Assembly: GCA_964030785.1 (NCBI GenBank) | Contig: OZ034968.1 | Coordinates: forward strand, 32,684,686-32,748,685 | Origin: Siderastrea siderea | Lineage: Eukaryota > Cnidaria > Anthozoa > Scleractinia > Rhizangiidae | DNA: 64,000 bases | Reading direction: 5' to 3' | Shown here: positions 48,301 through 58,030 of the stretch, piece by piece | Layout: every line of letters starts with the position of its first letter | How positions within the stretch are numbered: the stretch's first letter is position 1 | Notes under the pieces: generated by a model | What the model was told of the DNA's origin: nothing | Seen by the model: only the letters and a program-made list of their open reading frames with translations | The model's database searches: none | Position numbers and translations under genes: made by a program

Positions 48301-49066
48301 TGCTGCTGGAAACTTTCTAACATTCCAACAATTTCAAAATAAGTTCAACATAAAAACAAATTATCTCCACTACTTCCAACTCATAGCAGCTATTCCAACC
48401 GACTTGAAGAAGAAAGCCAGGGAATGTGAAGCTCCCTCGCACGAGCTACTAAATACTACTACGATATCTTTGTTTCCTGGAAGCAATCTTGTAGATTTGG
48501 CAGACATGCGCTGCAAACACTACTATAAGATACTTAATAAAAACCCCACAGTAGAACCAACTGGCATCAAAACCTGGAAAGTCAATTTTGCCGATACTCA
48601 TAAAGAATGGAAAAACAAATTTTCTTTTGTATATCAATCAACAAGAGACAACAAGTTAAGACAGTTCTCCTTTAGATTATTGCATAGAATTATAGTAACC
48701 AAAAAAGAACTGCATAAATTTCGATTAACCGATGATGCAACCTGTACCTTTTGCCCTAACTCAGATTCAATAGAGCATACTTTTCTGGATTGCTCCGAGA
48801 CAAAATCTTTTTATTATGAAGCGTTAATGTGGTTTAACCGCGTAAACGAGACCGAAATTGAACTTTCTAACGAGCAAATTACCTTTAATGAAATACCCGA
48901 CTTTCATCAACTATCAGAATACCCAAGACGCAGACTACACTTATTTGTTATTCTTTTGAAACAATATGTCTACAGTTGTAAGTGTCTTGAGAAAAAACCG
49001 ATCCAGAAAGAATTCCAAAATAAAATGTTGATGCAATGGCAAATAGAGAAATGTGCTCTTCACTAA
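45320..49066 (+). CDS. LINE ORF2: AP endonuclease / reverse transcriptase
   Basis: A 1248-residue retrotransposon polyprotein that nicks target DNA and copies the element RNA at the nick. Residues 1-235 are an APE-type endonuclease: LNVRGL, CLQET, SGDWN, SRIDFF and APDHK are all present. The reverse transcriptase spans about 500-780, with LIPKG, NWRPISLLN, VDFEKAFDTLEW, GVRQGCPLSPSLF and the catalytic QFADDTTI. Near the C-terminus CTFCPNSDSIEHTFLDC is the CCHC-type zinc motif typical of the L1/Tx1 group. No RNase H domain is seen. All catalytic motifs look intact and the frame is uninterrupted, so the copy may be active. The start at 45320 gives the canonical MSRKLKLLSLNVRG beginning. Confidence 0.95.
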   Translation: MSRKLKLLSLNVRGLRNVNKRRAIFSYLKAQKATIFCLQETYSSIEDEKVWPAEWGGKIFFSHGSSHSRGVCILLNPHSTFHLRRVEADSEGRFLIVKVIIDEECFFVTNIYAPTDYRDQDCFIRLLSEQLISNTDTSKVVISGDWNTTLNPIDKRGGQPWKATNYRNSLINLMEELNLIDIYRQINPTKKYFTYESKPLNLKSRIDFFLISRPLSCCVKNAEIRTSIAPDHKSIFLNIEIKNEFARGPGLWKFNNTLLEDENYKELIEFYYPQILVKYREITDKQLLWELIKMELRAKTIKYSKEKRSKLRNEEKALQEELQELDGKICNNDAFDQETLEKYEAAKDKLKRIHDTRGKEAIFRSKTKWFEQGEKPTKYFFNLEKNNYEKKLIREVKLENDEVISNFVQVDKEIENFYSKMYTSKITGNNTSDVSEHNNNIHKFIEGLNIPQLNVEEQESLEKDLTFEELKDALTSFADNKSPGEDGFTKEFYEAFFDLLWKDVLNSYNDAFHKGSLSVSQKRGTITLIPKGDENLSDLKNWRPISLLNIDYKILSKVLAKRMEQHLPKLIHSDQTGFVNGRYIGQNIRLLSDIMEFSESKNFQGILLFVDFEKAFDTLEWSFISKTLEVFNFGNKFKKWFTVLCNGVQSSVVNGGFMTNYFEITRGVRQGCPLSPSLFILAVELLALKIRQNKNCEGIYLPNNQEVKISQFADDTTIITNNTDSLKSHLQTIEWFGTVSGLKLNKKKTKAMWLGTMKHSNSNILEFKSTKNPIKVLGTFLSYNQNKNIEENFLSRIRKMKIKLNLWLSRDLTLYGRSLLAKTLGVSQLVYAASMLTVPSLVIKNVQTELFSFLWKNKKDKIKRTVMYQPLSEGGLNFVNFSAVVKSLRLAWISRLLSSTTDSWKAIPNYYFNTYGGLKFLLKCNYNVASINNGLPTFYRELLQYFQEFKDKTKIFSYGKFLLWNNEEITIDKNTLFWKSWFKKNILSIQDILNAAGNFLTFQQFQNKFNIKTNYLHYFQLIAAIPTDLKKKARECEAPSHELLNTTTISLFPGSNLVDLADMRCKHYYKILNKNPTVEPTGIKTWKVNFADTHKEWKNKFSFVYQSTRDNKLRQFSFRLLHRIIVTKKELHKFRLTDDATCTFCPNSDSIEHTFLDCSETKSFYYEALMWFNRVNETEIELSNEQITFNEIPDFHQLSEYPRRRLHLFVILLKQYVYSCKCLEKKPIQKEFQNKMLMQWQIEKCALH

Positions 49067-49411
49067 TTCTGTTTCTCCCTTTCGAAAAATTAATACTTTA
49101 AAAAGGAGGGAAGACTACTACTGAATGGAGATTGTAAGTAACTCGTAGGTGCCTTTCGATTGATATCTTGTAATTTTTTTTTCTTCCTGTTCTTTATTTT
49201 TTTTATTTTTTTTTAACTTTTTTTTTTTACTTGTTCTTTTCTTTTCTTTTATTCCTTTATTCAGTATCGTTTTTTCTTCTTAGCTGTATCACGTTTTTTG
49301 TATTAGCCAATGTAAGGTAAATTGTATATGTAAGTGTGTGCATTAAAAAAAGAAAAAAAAAATTAACTAAAAGAGAGCGCGGCTGTAAATTCTATTAGTG
49401 TTTACTTCTTT

Positions 49412-52400
49412 TCAGATTGGATTCAAAACGCTAGCAGCAGAATTTATCGAATATGTTAACAAAGAAAGTTCCTTTTTAACCAGTTCCCAGTCTCCCGTTT
49501 TCCTTGCTATTTTCACGGCATGATTTACCCGAGGAAAGTAAATACCGCCGTATAAGTTTGAGAGGTTGGGTCCGTAAATGACGTGTCTCATTTGTTTTGG
49601 ATCGTTCACTTCTATTGTTTGAATGAACGCCTTTTCGAGCTGCATCATTTGATCGTTTACCGAGCGAATACCCTTTGTACCTACTTTTATCTTGTTTCGT
49701 TCAAACTCGCACGAAATTTTCGCGAAGTTTGACACTGCGCGCGAGAACGCAGCGGTGCTAATATTGTGAGCTTTAAAATCAGTGTTTGTTTCCAATGTCC
49801 TTGCTTTTGAATGCAGAAGTTCTCCGTAGGTTTCCGTATTGAAAGGTAACAGCTGCGAGTCGGATAACGTGAGCAGGAAAATTCCCGCGTATTTCGCCAC
49901 AGCTAGATGGGTTTTGAATTCCGGATCCACAAATGTTTTCATCCAATAAAAATTATCGTGTACAGAATGATAAACTGGGTAAGATCGCCTTATTCCGTGC
50001 ACTCCTCCAAAAATATAAGACCAATCAGCCGAGGAAACACCAATGAAATGATAAAAAGAAGCGTAATCGCTTCCAAATGAAAGATTATCACAGACCGGCA
50101 AGCCATTCACATGTTTAGTAACATCTCTCTCTAGCATTACATCGTACATGCTTCTACACGTGTGCGAAATTGTAGGGTCGCAGACTTCCTTGGTGAGAGA
50201 AACAGCTACGTCTTGAAGCAAAGGATTCGCATCAACATTAATGCTGAAATTCCCGCTCACGGCCACGTCCATGTTTAGATAAGCAACCGCTCGATCTTGA
50301 AGAATCCGAGCGTTTTCTTCAACCCATTCAGCTGATCCAACAACAAAGATCTCCTCTGCATCCCAGCTGCATAACATTATGGTCCGGCGTGGCCGCCATC
50401 CTGTCTTGAGCAATTCCCCCAGACCACGTGATATCTCCATGAGCACGGACGTACCGCTGACCGCATCTGCTGCGCCGAACACCCAGGCGTCTCGGTGATT
50501 TCCCATGAGCACATAGCGGTCTGGTTCTTCCACGCCCCTGATCTGACCAATGACATTGTAAATGGTTTTAGTCTCCAGTTTGTTGCTGACCTCCAAGCGA
50601 AGTGAGAGACGTTTGTCTGTAAATCCAGGCCCCAGGTGATAGGTGAGTTTCAGGCCTCCCTGCCACTCCTTCGGTGCTTTGGGTCCTTCAGGGACACATT
50701 TTCAAACGTTAGCCACTTAGTGGGTGTTTTAAATACATTTGTGGGAATTTAGCAATTTCATGGCCTAAATTTAGTATAATTTACCCGGCATATGACAAAA
50801 GGGATAAAAATGGTTAAAAGCAACAACAAGATCTTTATTTTGTTGTAAATGTGCGCCCTGTAGATCGCAGAACTGTGTGCTGTTTGAGGCGCTGTTAATA
50901 AAACAATAACGTTAAAAATTATCAATTTGAAAGGTATAAGGAACACTAGACTTGATTAAGACTATCTATCAATTAGATTGGAGTCCCGCTAGCGCCATTA
51001 TTTCTACTAGACAAGAGAGCAGTGTGTTAGATTCCGACATCGTACACCAAAAGAGGAGCTTGAAAAAGGACCACGCAAATTATTAAAGGGGATATCTTTG
51101 ACATAGGCTTTAGAAGTGCAGGTACCCAGTGGCAATCTGCATACCTTTCATTCGACTCAGAATCTCCTTCGCATCCCTGTACGACAGTGCAACAGCAGGA
51201 ATTGTGGGTAAGCCACTCTGGTTGAGTGACTGTCGGTAGATTCCGTTAACAGCTGGGTAGCCTGGGGTGAGTGGGTCTCCAGGTCCCTTCTTACCCATTG
51301 ATGACCCACGCTGGGTGCCGGAGTCTGGGAGCCACCAAGAATGAGGGAACGTGTTTTGGGTTCCTTCTGGAGCAAACTGTGCAGGGTCGGTATATACAAT
51401 GGTGCCTGATGCACCGTGCGAGGCGGCGTTGAAGACCTTGCAAATAAAGGGCAAAAAAAATCAAAATGGTTAGTTTATTAAAGCGAGGTCAGTTATTGTA
51501 CCTGAATCGTACAAAATACATATCATGACTTTTGGCAGTGTTATTTCAAACGGAACAAATATATATTTATCACTGCGAAATCACATTCATTTAGCACTTT
51601 CTAAAGAGGAGTTGAGTTTGCGGTTAACTCAGTCTAGTACCCAGGCGTTCGCCTCCCGCTCACTCGACTCGACTTGGTGCGAAATGTCGTGACGTCACCA
51701 AATGAGGTCCCCGGAGGTTCTAGCAGTGTGCCATTCGGTGACGTCACGAAATTTCGCACCAAGTCGTGTGCGCGAGAAGAGAACGCCTGGGTACTAGGCT
51801 GCGGTTAACCATATTTCTTTCAGAGTGAATGGTAAAGAATCCATCGCAATTCACGCTCCCTTACCCACTCAACCATTTATTCACTCATCCTTTTGTTCTA
51901 CACTGTCTCAGTTTCACCCCCCCCCCCCCCCCACCTCCGCAAGATTTTTATTAGGTACAAGCAAACCTTTACCGAAACCTGACAATATACGGACAGTAAC
52001 GCTACGATTGACTGTAACATACCGTATGTGACATGTTTCTTTAGAAGAGTTTAGGTGTAGAGGTGGATGAAGAGGCCCTACGACCTCTCGAAGTCAATTT
52101 TTCTCCCGTAAAGGGAACCGCACCGCTGTATACGATCAGATGATATTCAGGCCTGGCTTTGTTAAAGGTACATATGACGATAAGGGAACATGAAAGTGAA
52201 ACAACTGAACGATTGAAATTGTGTGGGCTGCGCACTAAGAAACAACTACTAAGTACAAGCCATTCACTATAATTTTTTGAAGGCATACATTTGCAAACTC
52301 TACAACCTCTGTACAATCCACAAACTTGCCACTGAGTTATACTTGGCCTACGCTTGGCCTACGCTACAAATCTACACTAAAAACGTACCTTGTTTCCTCT

Positions 52401-55271
52401 AAATACTCTTCCCTGACGAACGATGACAATCTTATCCTTGACTGACACACCCATATCTTTCAGCTTTTTAAAATCTTTTTCGGTCCCAAAGTTTGCGTAC
52501 ACGACCTCTCCCTCTACCACTCCACTAGGGGAGTAACCCAGAAAAACTGGTATTTCTTTGGCTTTTTCCTCATCTTTTCGTAAAACCTGTTGATTTTGAA
52601 ACAAAAGAATATAGGAGACATGTTAATTGAGGACTTGAGACGAGCTAAATGCAAGTAAGCAAAACATATTGTCTTTGCTTATTTGCATTAGGTTCGTTCC
52701 CATGTAAAGTTCGAAGTTTGGCCTTCGCCTAAATAATCTAACTCTTTAGGTCTAGGAAGGCACCAGACTACAGAGTGGGAGGCCACGAACCACCACTAAG
52801 GGTGTTGACATAACTGACTAGATCATTCGCAATACTTTGTCTCACTTCAGATGACCTCATCATTGAGCAGTAACGTTAGGTTTGTGGCTTGGCTACTGCA
52901 TCTTTTCATGGACTGCTAAGCAATCTCTCAGTTGCTCTCTCGTTCTTCTCTGGAGATGTCAATGCGAATATCAATGGATGACGCGCGAATAAAGGGGTAA
53001 ATAGCCTGTCACATACACATAAGAAGTATGAAATTTCTAAACGGTCGTTTACACAGTACGATCCCAGCTTAAAGAGTCACAAACTCGCAAAGTAGTGGGC
53101 TGAAATGCAAAACCTGGCTGTAAATCAGCGGTGCACACAGAAAGAGGTAAAAATGGATTGTACACGGGACCGGCACAGTCAAGCGCTTGTGCTAAAAGAA
53201 AGATTCCTCTTCATAGAAGCAAACATTTCTGCGAACATAGCGTAGTATATGCACGTAACGTGATAACCTTTTCTTTCAAGGGATCACGTGAGTGGTATCG
53301 AAAGCCATCGAAATCACCCAGCCTAGTCCCCAGGCGCTCTCTTCTAGCTCACACGATTTGGCGCGAAATTTGAGTTCGAGTCTAGTGAGCGGAATGAGGA
53401 CGCTTGGGTACTACGCTGGAAATCATCGATACTTGGGGTCTGTGTAAGCGGCCTTTCAGGGAAAAACCTTCAAGGATGCCAATCAGCGGGAAGTTTGCTA
53501 TTTTATAACTCTGAAAGGGGAATTAGTGCATGTCACTCGTCACTAATCTTTCAAGAATTTAAAAGAATGAAAACGATATTAATATTCTTACAAAAAATTA
53601 ACATATTAAAGCTGGTACTCGCCTTCTCCCTGGGGCTTGACCTAAACACAACATCACCATTTCGATGAATTTCCACTCCGCTCTTTAAGTCTTTCCTTGG
53701 ATAGTTCATCAAAACATCGTATTTTGCCATTTCTACATGATCAAATCCATAGCGTTGCCATTTCGCCGCAATGTGGCGCGCCAAATCGTTATTCCTTTTC
53801 GAACTGGCAAAATGCGGCTCTTGAGAAAAGTATCTAAAAATAAAACAAAAACCTCACTACCATTTCTATAGAAAAGGAATAGATAAAAACTTGATATGTA
53901 TGAACTTTAAAGGACTTGTACTTAAAATTCGGTGATGATTTTTTTTCGAGGGTACTAAAATTTGTAGGTACATATGATCGGAAATATCAGATTCTTCTCC
54001 GGAAAACTTTTACAGTATTCGGAAATCTCGGATCGGAAAGGTTCTTTTTTTTTTTATCGAAACGTCCGTATCACTTTCGGACAGTATTTGGACATTTTCA
54101 GAATGTGAACAGGGGGTAAAAAATGAGCCAAAAAGCCATCCCAGTATTCTCTTTTCTGGAAAGTTTCCCCAAAAAACTCGTCCTTTGGGTAGGAATACGC
54201 AACAAAACGAGTGCGAATATGTCAGGTTTTCGAACTTTCTTTAAGTGGTCAAGAAACCTTAATAACCAAGCACCCGAAACGAATTTAGAAAAACAAAAAT
54301 ATCTTACAGTAAACAATTTATTCAGCGGAAAGTTGTGCAAAATAGGCTCACGAATCTTTAGCCCACTGGCATATGTACTTGGTCAGAAAAGGGAAACAAG
54401 ATAGGACTTATCGACACCCACAGGTTGGTAATCTTACCGGCAAATGAATAGCCTTTACAGCCAAATCGTGCAACGATTTCCCGGAACAGTATCTTCGGGT
54501 GGAATCCGATGCAGCATACGCGTATAGCTTGTTTTTAAGCTTGAAAACAATAAAAATTCTAACAAACAAATCCGACGGCTATACGCGTATGCTGCAAATG
54601 ATTCCACCCTTCATTTATTGGTTCAATCAATAGCCCTGCTTTTTGCCATGTGAAACTGGTTGCCACGTGAAGTGTCGCGAAGTTTTCGCCGCGAAGCAAA
54701 AATTTTGTCAAAAATATAGAAAAAAAATTCGGCAAGGATTAGTGAAATTGAGAAAATAATATAACAATAATTGCAATCGCACTTGTTAGATATTAGGCGA
54801 TTATAACAAAGTAACTAAGCCCAATGCACTTAGTTGCTTGTTTATTACCTCGTATACGACGCGCGCTGGTGGAACAATTCATCGGCGATTAAGTTACCGG
54901 CTCAGTGTATCATTTAACAAACTACATTACATTTTCTTAACATCATGGACAATAAAGATCATCCTTAAACAATAAATGGGAGTTATCAAAACGTTATTCG
55001 ATAATACCCACCGTAAATTTTCCTCGAGATTGGTGGCGTTTAATAAATTCAAGAGTTGCGACTGAAAGTCCGGGACAAAACGGCGTGTTCTTATCTCCTC
55101 AAATCGATTCCCTCTCTGATGGTTTGACGGATAAAACGAGTGCACAAAATATCCAAATAGGAAAGAGATACAAACCACAACCACAACAGAAGAGAAGCTT
55201 AAAAATGTTCTGAGAAAATGAGACTCAGAACAGTTTTTCATCGAAATTTTTGTGCTTGTATTTACAGCCAT
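49412..55271 (-). CDS. NAALAD2: M28 glutamate carboxypeptidase-like (NAALAD/FOLH1 family)
   Basis: Type II membrane zinc peptidase, extracellular catalytic domain. Minus exons: 55271-55012, 53833-53623, 52586-52389, 51436-51145, 50685-49412 (TAA); 744 residues, close to human GCPII (750). An N-terminal anchor spans about residues 21-47, then the PA-like domain (GKVFRGNK-type motif here GRVFRGNK; PGDPLTPGYPA). Zinc ligands align by spacing with human: His384, Asp394, Glu432, Asp460, His560, with catalytic Glu431 (HRDAWVFG, SWDAEE, YHSVHDN). The glutamate-recognition arginines of GCPII are not conserved, so substrate may differ. The second exon uses a GC donor (GAGAAG|GCGAGT). The whole peptidase and dimerisation part is one 1274-bp exon. 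The symbol marks the family; orthology to NAALAD2, FOLH1 or a cnidarian-specific branch is unresolved. Confidence 0.92.
51629..51801. mobile_element. MITE, GTACCCAGGCGTTC family, copy 2
   Basis: From TCAGTCTAGTACCCAGGCGT to ACGCCTGGGTACTAGGCTG, with inner TGACGTCAC motifs as in copy 1 plus a longer loop. CGGTTAAC flanks both sides (51621-51628 and 51802-51809), an 8-bp duplication. It lies in an intron of the peptidase gene. Confidence 0.8.
53317..53418. mobile_element. MITE, GTACCCAGGCGTTC family, short copy 3
   Basis: Ends CCCAGCCTAGTCCCCAGGCG and CGCTTGGGTACTACGCTG match copies 1 and 2, but the TGACGTCAC core is deleted. GAAATCA flanks both sides (53310-53316 and 53419-53425). The clean 7-bp duplication shows that this shortened version moved as such. 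Peptidase intron. Confidence 0.75.
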
Positions 55272-56023
55272 AATCACTGGCGTACCATGACCCTATAACG
55301 CCCGGCAGCAAACCTGTTGCCATGATCTTTAACGGTACAAATACCTGTCAAAGAGACATAAAAAACGGGAAACGCACGGCTGCATCTCTTTCAGCTCAGT
55401 GATCACTGAACGGTGTAAACTTTTTGTGAGTTGAAGATGGAGAAAATTTGGAGGGTTTGTCGGATCTCGTGATTTCAAAACTGAAGTGGAGAACTAAAAT
55501 GCAAGTCGCGAGAATTCCGACGAGTTAAATTTTTCGCCACAAAATAAGGGCTTATCGCGTTGCAAGTGCTACGGTGACCTCATGGACACCCGCAGCAAAG
55601 GAACTGAACTTTACGCACGGGTTGTTGTATTGCTTGCTGTCAGAGAACGGCTTAAGGACCGTTTCACTATTGTTGTTTTCAATAAAAAAATTCCATCTTC
55701 AAAATATTATAGAAACATAAAGAGCATCACAACAATGGTTAGAACTGTTCAGTGGTTTTCATTTCACGGACAGACTCCTGTTTGCGGGTTGCCTGTGTGA
55801 AGCAGCCCTCCCCTCTCTGACTTCGTTCCCAGGTTCTCACGTCTTCCTGTCTCTCAAATCAGATCAACCTTCGAGCGTAAATGGTAAATGGCTGTAACAT
55901 TATCACTTTCTTAAGTGTACTCTCTGCAGTACACGCCCGCTATTTCAAAAATCGGCCACCTCCAATCCCCAGCAATCTCGAACTAAAACAACGTTTTTCT
56001 TGTATTTAGAGATATACAGAGCA

Positions 56024-56412
56024 GGGCCCGTTTCTCGAAAGTCCAAAGCTATTTAATGTGCGCGATGTTTACATTAAAGACTCAAATTTGCTGGTTATTA
56101 AAATCTGAGCAATAAAATTCTAAGTTGATAAAACAAGTCGGGCTGATATGTGGGCTAAGAACTACGCCAAAGTACTATAGATTCTGATTTTAAAATATAG
56201 CTCCGGGCCCCAAAGCTATTTAATGTGCGCGATGTTTACATTAAAGACTCAAATTTTGCTGGTTATTAAAAGCTGAGCAATAAAACTCTAAGTTGATAAA
56301 ACAAGTCGGGCTGATATGTGGGCTAAGAACTACGCCAAAGTACTATAGATTCTGATTTTAAAATATAGCTCCGGGCCCGAAAAGTTACCGGGACTTTCGA
56401 GAAACGGGCCCC
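56024..56412. mobile_element. fold-back element with internal 167-bp tandem duplication
   Basis: GGGCCCGTTTCTCGAAAGTC at the left and GACTTTCGAGAAACGGGCCC at the right are inverted ends, shared with the nested element at 22752-23128. The interior consists of two nearly identical direct copies, 56044-56210 and 56211-56378, each beginning CAAAGCTATTTAATGTGCGC and ending GCTCCGGGCCC. Confidence 0.8.
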
Positions 56413-57827
56413 AGGTCTGATAAGCGCAATAGGTCAGTTGTTACGAGTTGAGTTCTGTCAAAAAATTTGCCCCCACTGTCCTTATCTCAAACAATTTCCC
56501 CTTTCCTCAGAGCGTGAACGTACTGTTACTCCAATGTTTAGTTTTCAAGGGGAGGGTTACATCCTTGGGGGATACTCCCTAGAGTGGGCCTTCACTGCAG
56601 TCAAACGAGAAAAATAAGAAAAGTACCTCAAAGATAACGGAATTATTTTCACTGTTCAAAGTTTGATACTTCATCATTATCCTGTGAATTTACTAAAATG
56701 CTTCCAACTTAACTAAAAAAGTTCTAAGTGTTTGAAAACGGGAAACCGACTTGTCGGCGCAATTTGTAAAAGCAAGTTTGTTTAGGTGCGGAACATTTAA
56801 ATGGCAAAGAAACTCGATTCTTTGAGAGAAATGAAAATATATTTACACTACCCACTATTTTTATATCCGTGCTCAAGTTTCGACTGCATCGTAAATAAAT
56901 CTTACGAATTAAGACGACAAAACCGCCTCAGACGTGTGACCGCGGTGGAAAGTGGGCCATATGGGGATTGGGGGTGGGCTCTCTGCCCAAAAGGGGCGTC
57001 TTCTACACTTACAATTACAATAGTGTATGGGGAAAAAATGATCATTTAGTACTTTTCACCTTGAACTGAATGGAATGGCAGCTGAATCCAAGTACTAAAA
57101 GAGTTGCAAGACGTTGGCACGGCGAAAACCGCTATAACATAATTACTTATACTTCGCACTTAGGGGACCTGTGGGTATATCTGGTGGTCTTTTATCTGAG
57201 TATGGTTCTGACTAGATAGGAGTAGCCACGTAGAGTTGTGAAAATATTACGACAAGAAATCTATTCCCTATCATTTTCATTTCAACCAAAAAACATCTCC
57301 TATTACAAACCAAAACGGCTCAAAAATCATACTCTTTGATGCCGTCGTACGCCCATTTAACTTAAGAGGGAAGACTCTTAACTACCATATTCTTGCTATG
57401 GGTAGTTCCTTATCATCCCGGAAACCGTAACTTCCACAGATAAACTGCTTGGCCACATTTGCTGTATGGGAAAGGTGTTCAAGATTTTCGAGGCACAACC
57501 ATATTTGGCAGGACATGTGACCTGGCCAGAAAAAAGCCTAAAACTCAAACGGCATATTGTTCTGGTTATTAAAAACAGTTCCCATATTTAACGATCACCA
57601 AGATGCAAAACGTGGCGTATCAATTTCTTGAAATTGGCATTATTATAGAAGTTATGACGTCATAAGTACGTGTATTTATACATTTCGTACAGTAACGTCA
57701 TATTGTAAAGAAGGCTGAATTATCTCCGATTCCCAAAAAAACGCGGAACTCTACCTCCTCTCCTCCGAAATGCGCAGTTGGGGATGGCACTAGCTACGCA
57801 CGCACAATGTCTATTTTTAAAGTTCGA

Positions 57828-57974
57828 GCCCCAGTTGTTCAAAAGTTGATAGCGCTATCCACGGGATAAATCTCTATCCAGTGGATAACGCAAACACTTA
57901 TCCACTGACACTTATCCACTGGATAGTGATTTATCCGGTGGATAGCTCTATCCAACTTTTGAACAACTGGGGCC
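57828..57974. repeat. 147-bp palindrome, copy 2
   Basis: GCCCCAGTTGTTCAAAAGTT to AACTTTTGAACAACTGGGGC, with repeated TATCCACTGGATA-type units inside. Same length and ends as 1923-2069, with small internal differences. Confidence 0.8.
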
Positions 57975-58030
57975 AGATATTCATACTCCTGCACTTCACC
58001 AATCTAGCAGCACAAGACGCTGCAAAACAG

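Larger units (their letters stand above)
43927..49361 (+). mobile_element. full-length L1-type non-LTR retrotransposon
   Basis: A 5435-bp insertion bounded by identical 14-bp copies of ATTAACTAAAAGAG at 43913-43926 and 49362-49375. It has a 140-bp 5' UTR, ORF1 (44067-44957), a 362-bp spacer, ORF2 (45320-49066), a T-rich 3' UTR and an A-rich tail. Neither ORF has a stop or frameshift. The perfect duplication and open frames indicate a recent insertion. It lies antisense to the peptidase gene, 36 bases past that gene's stop codon. Confidence 0.95.
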
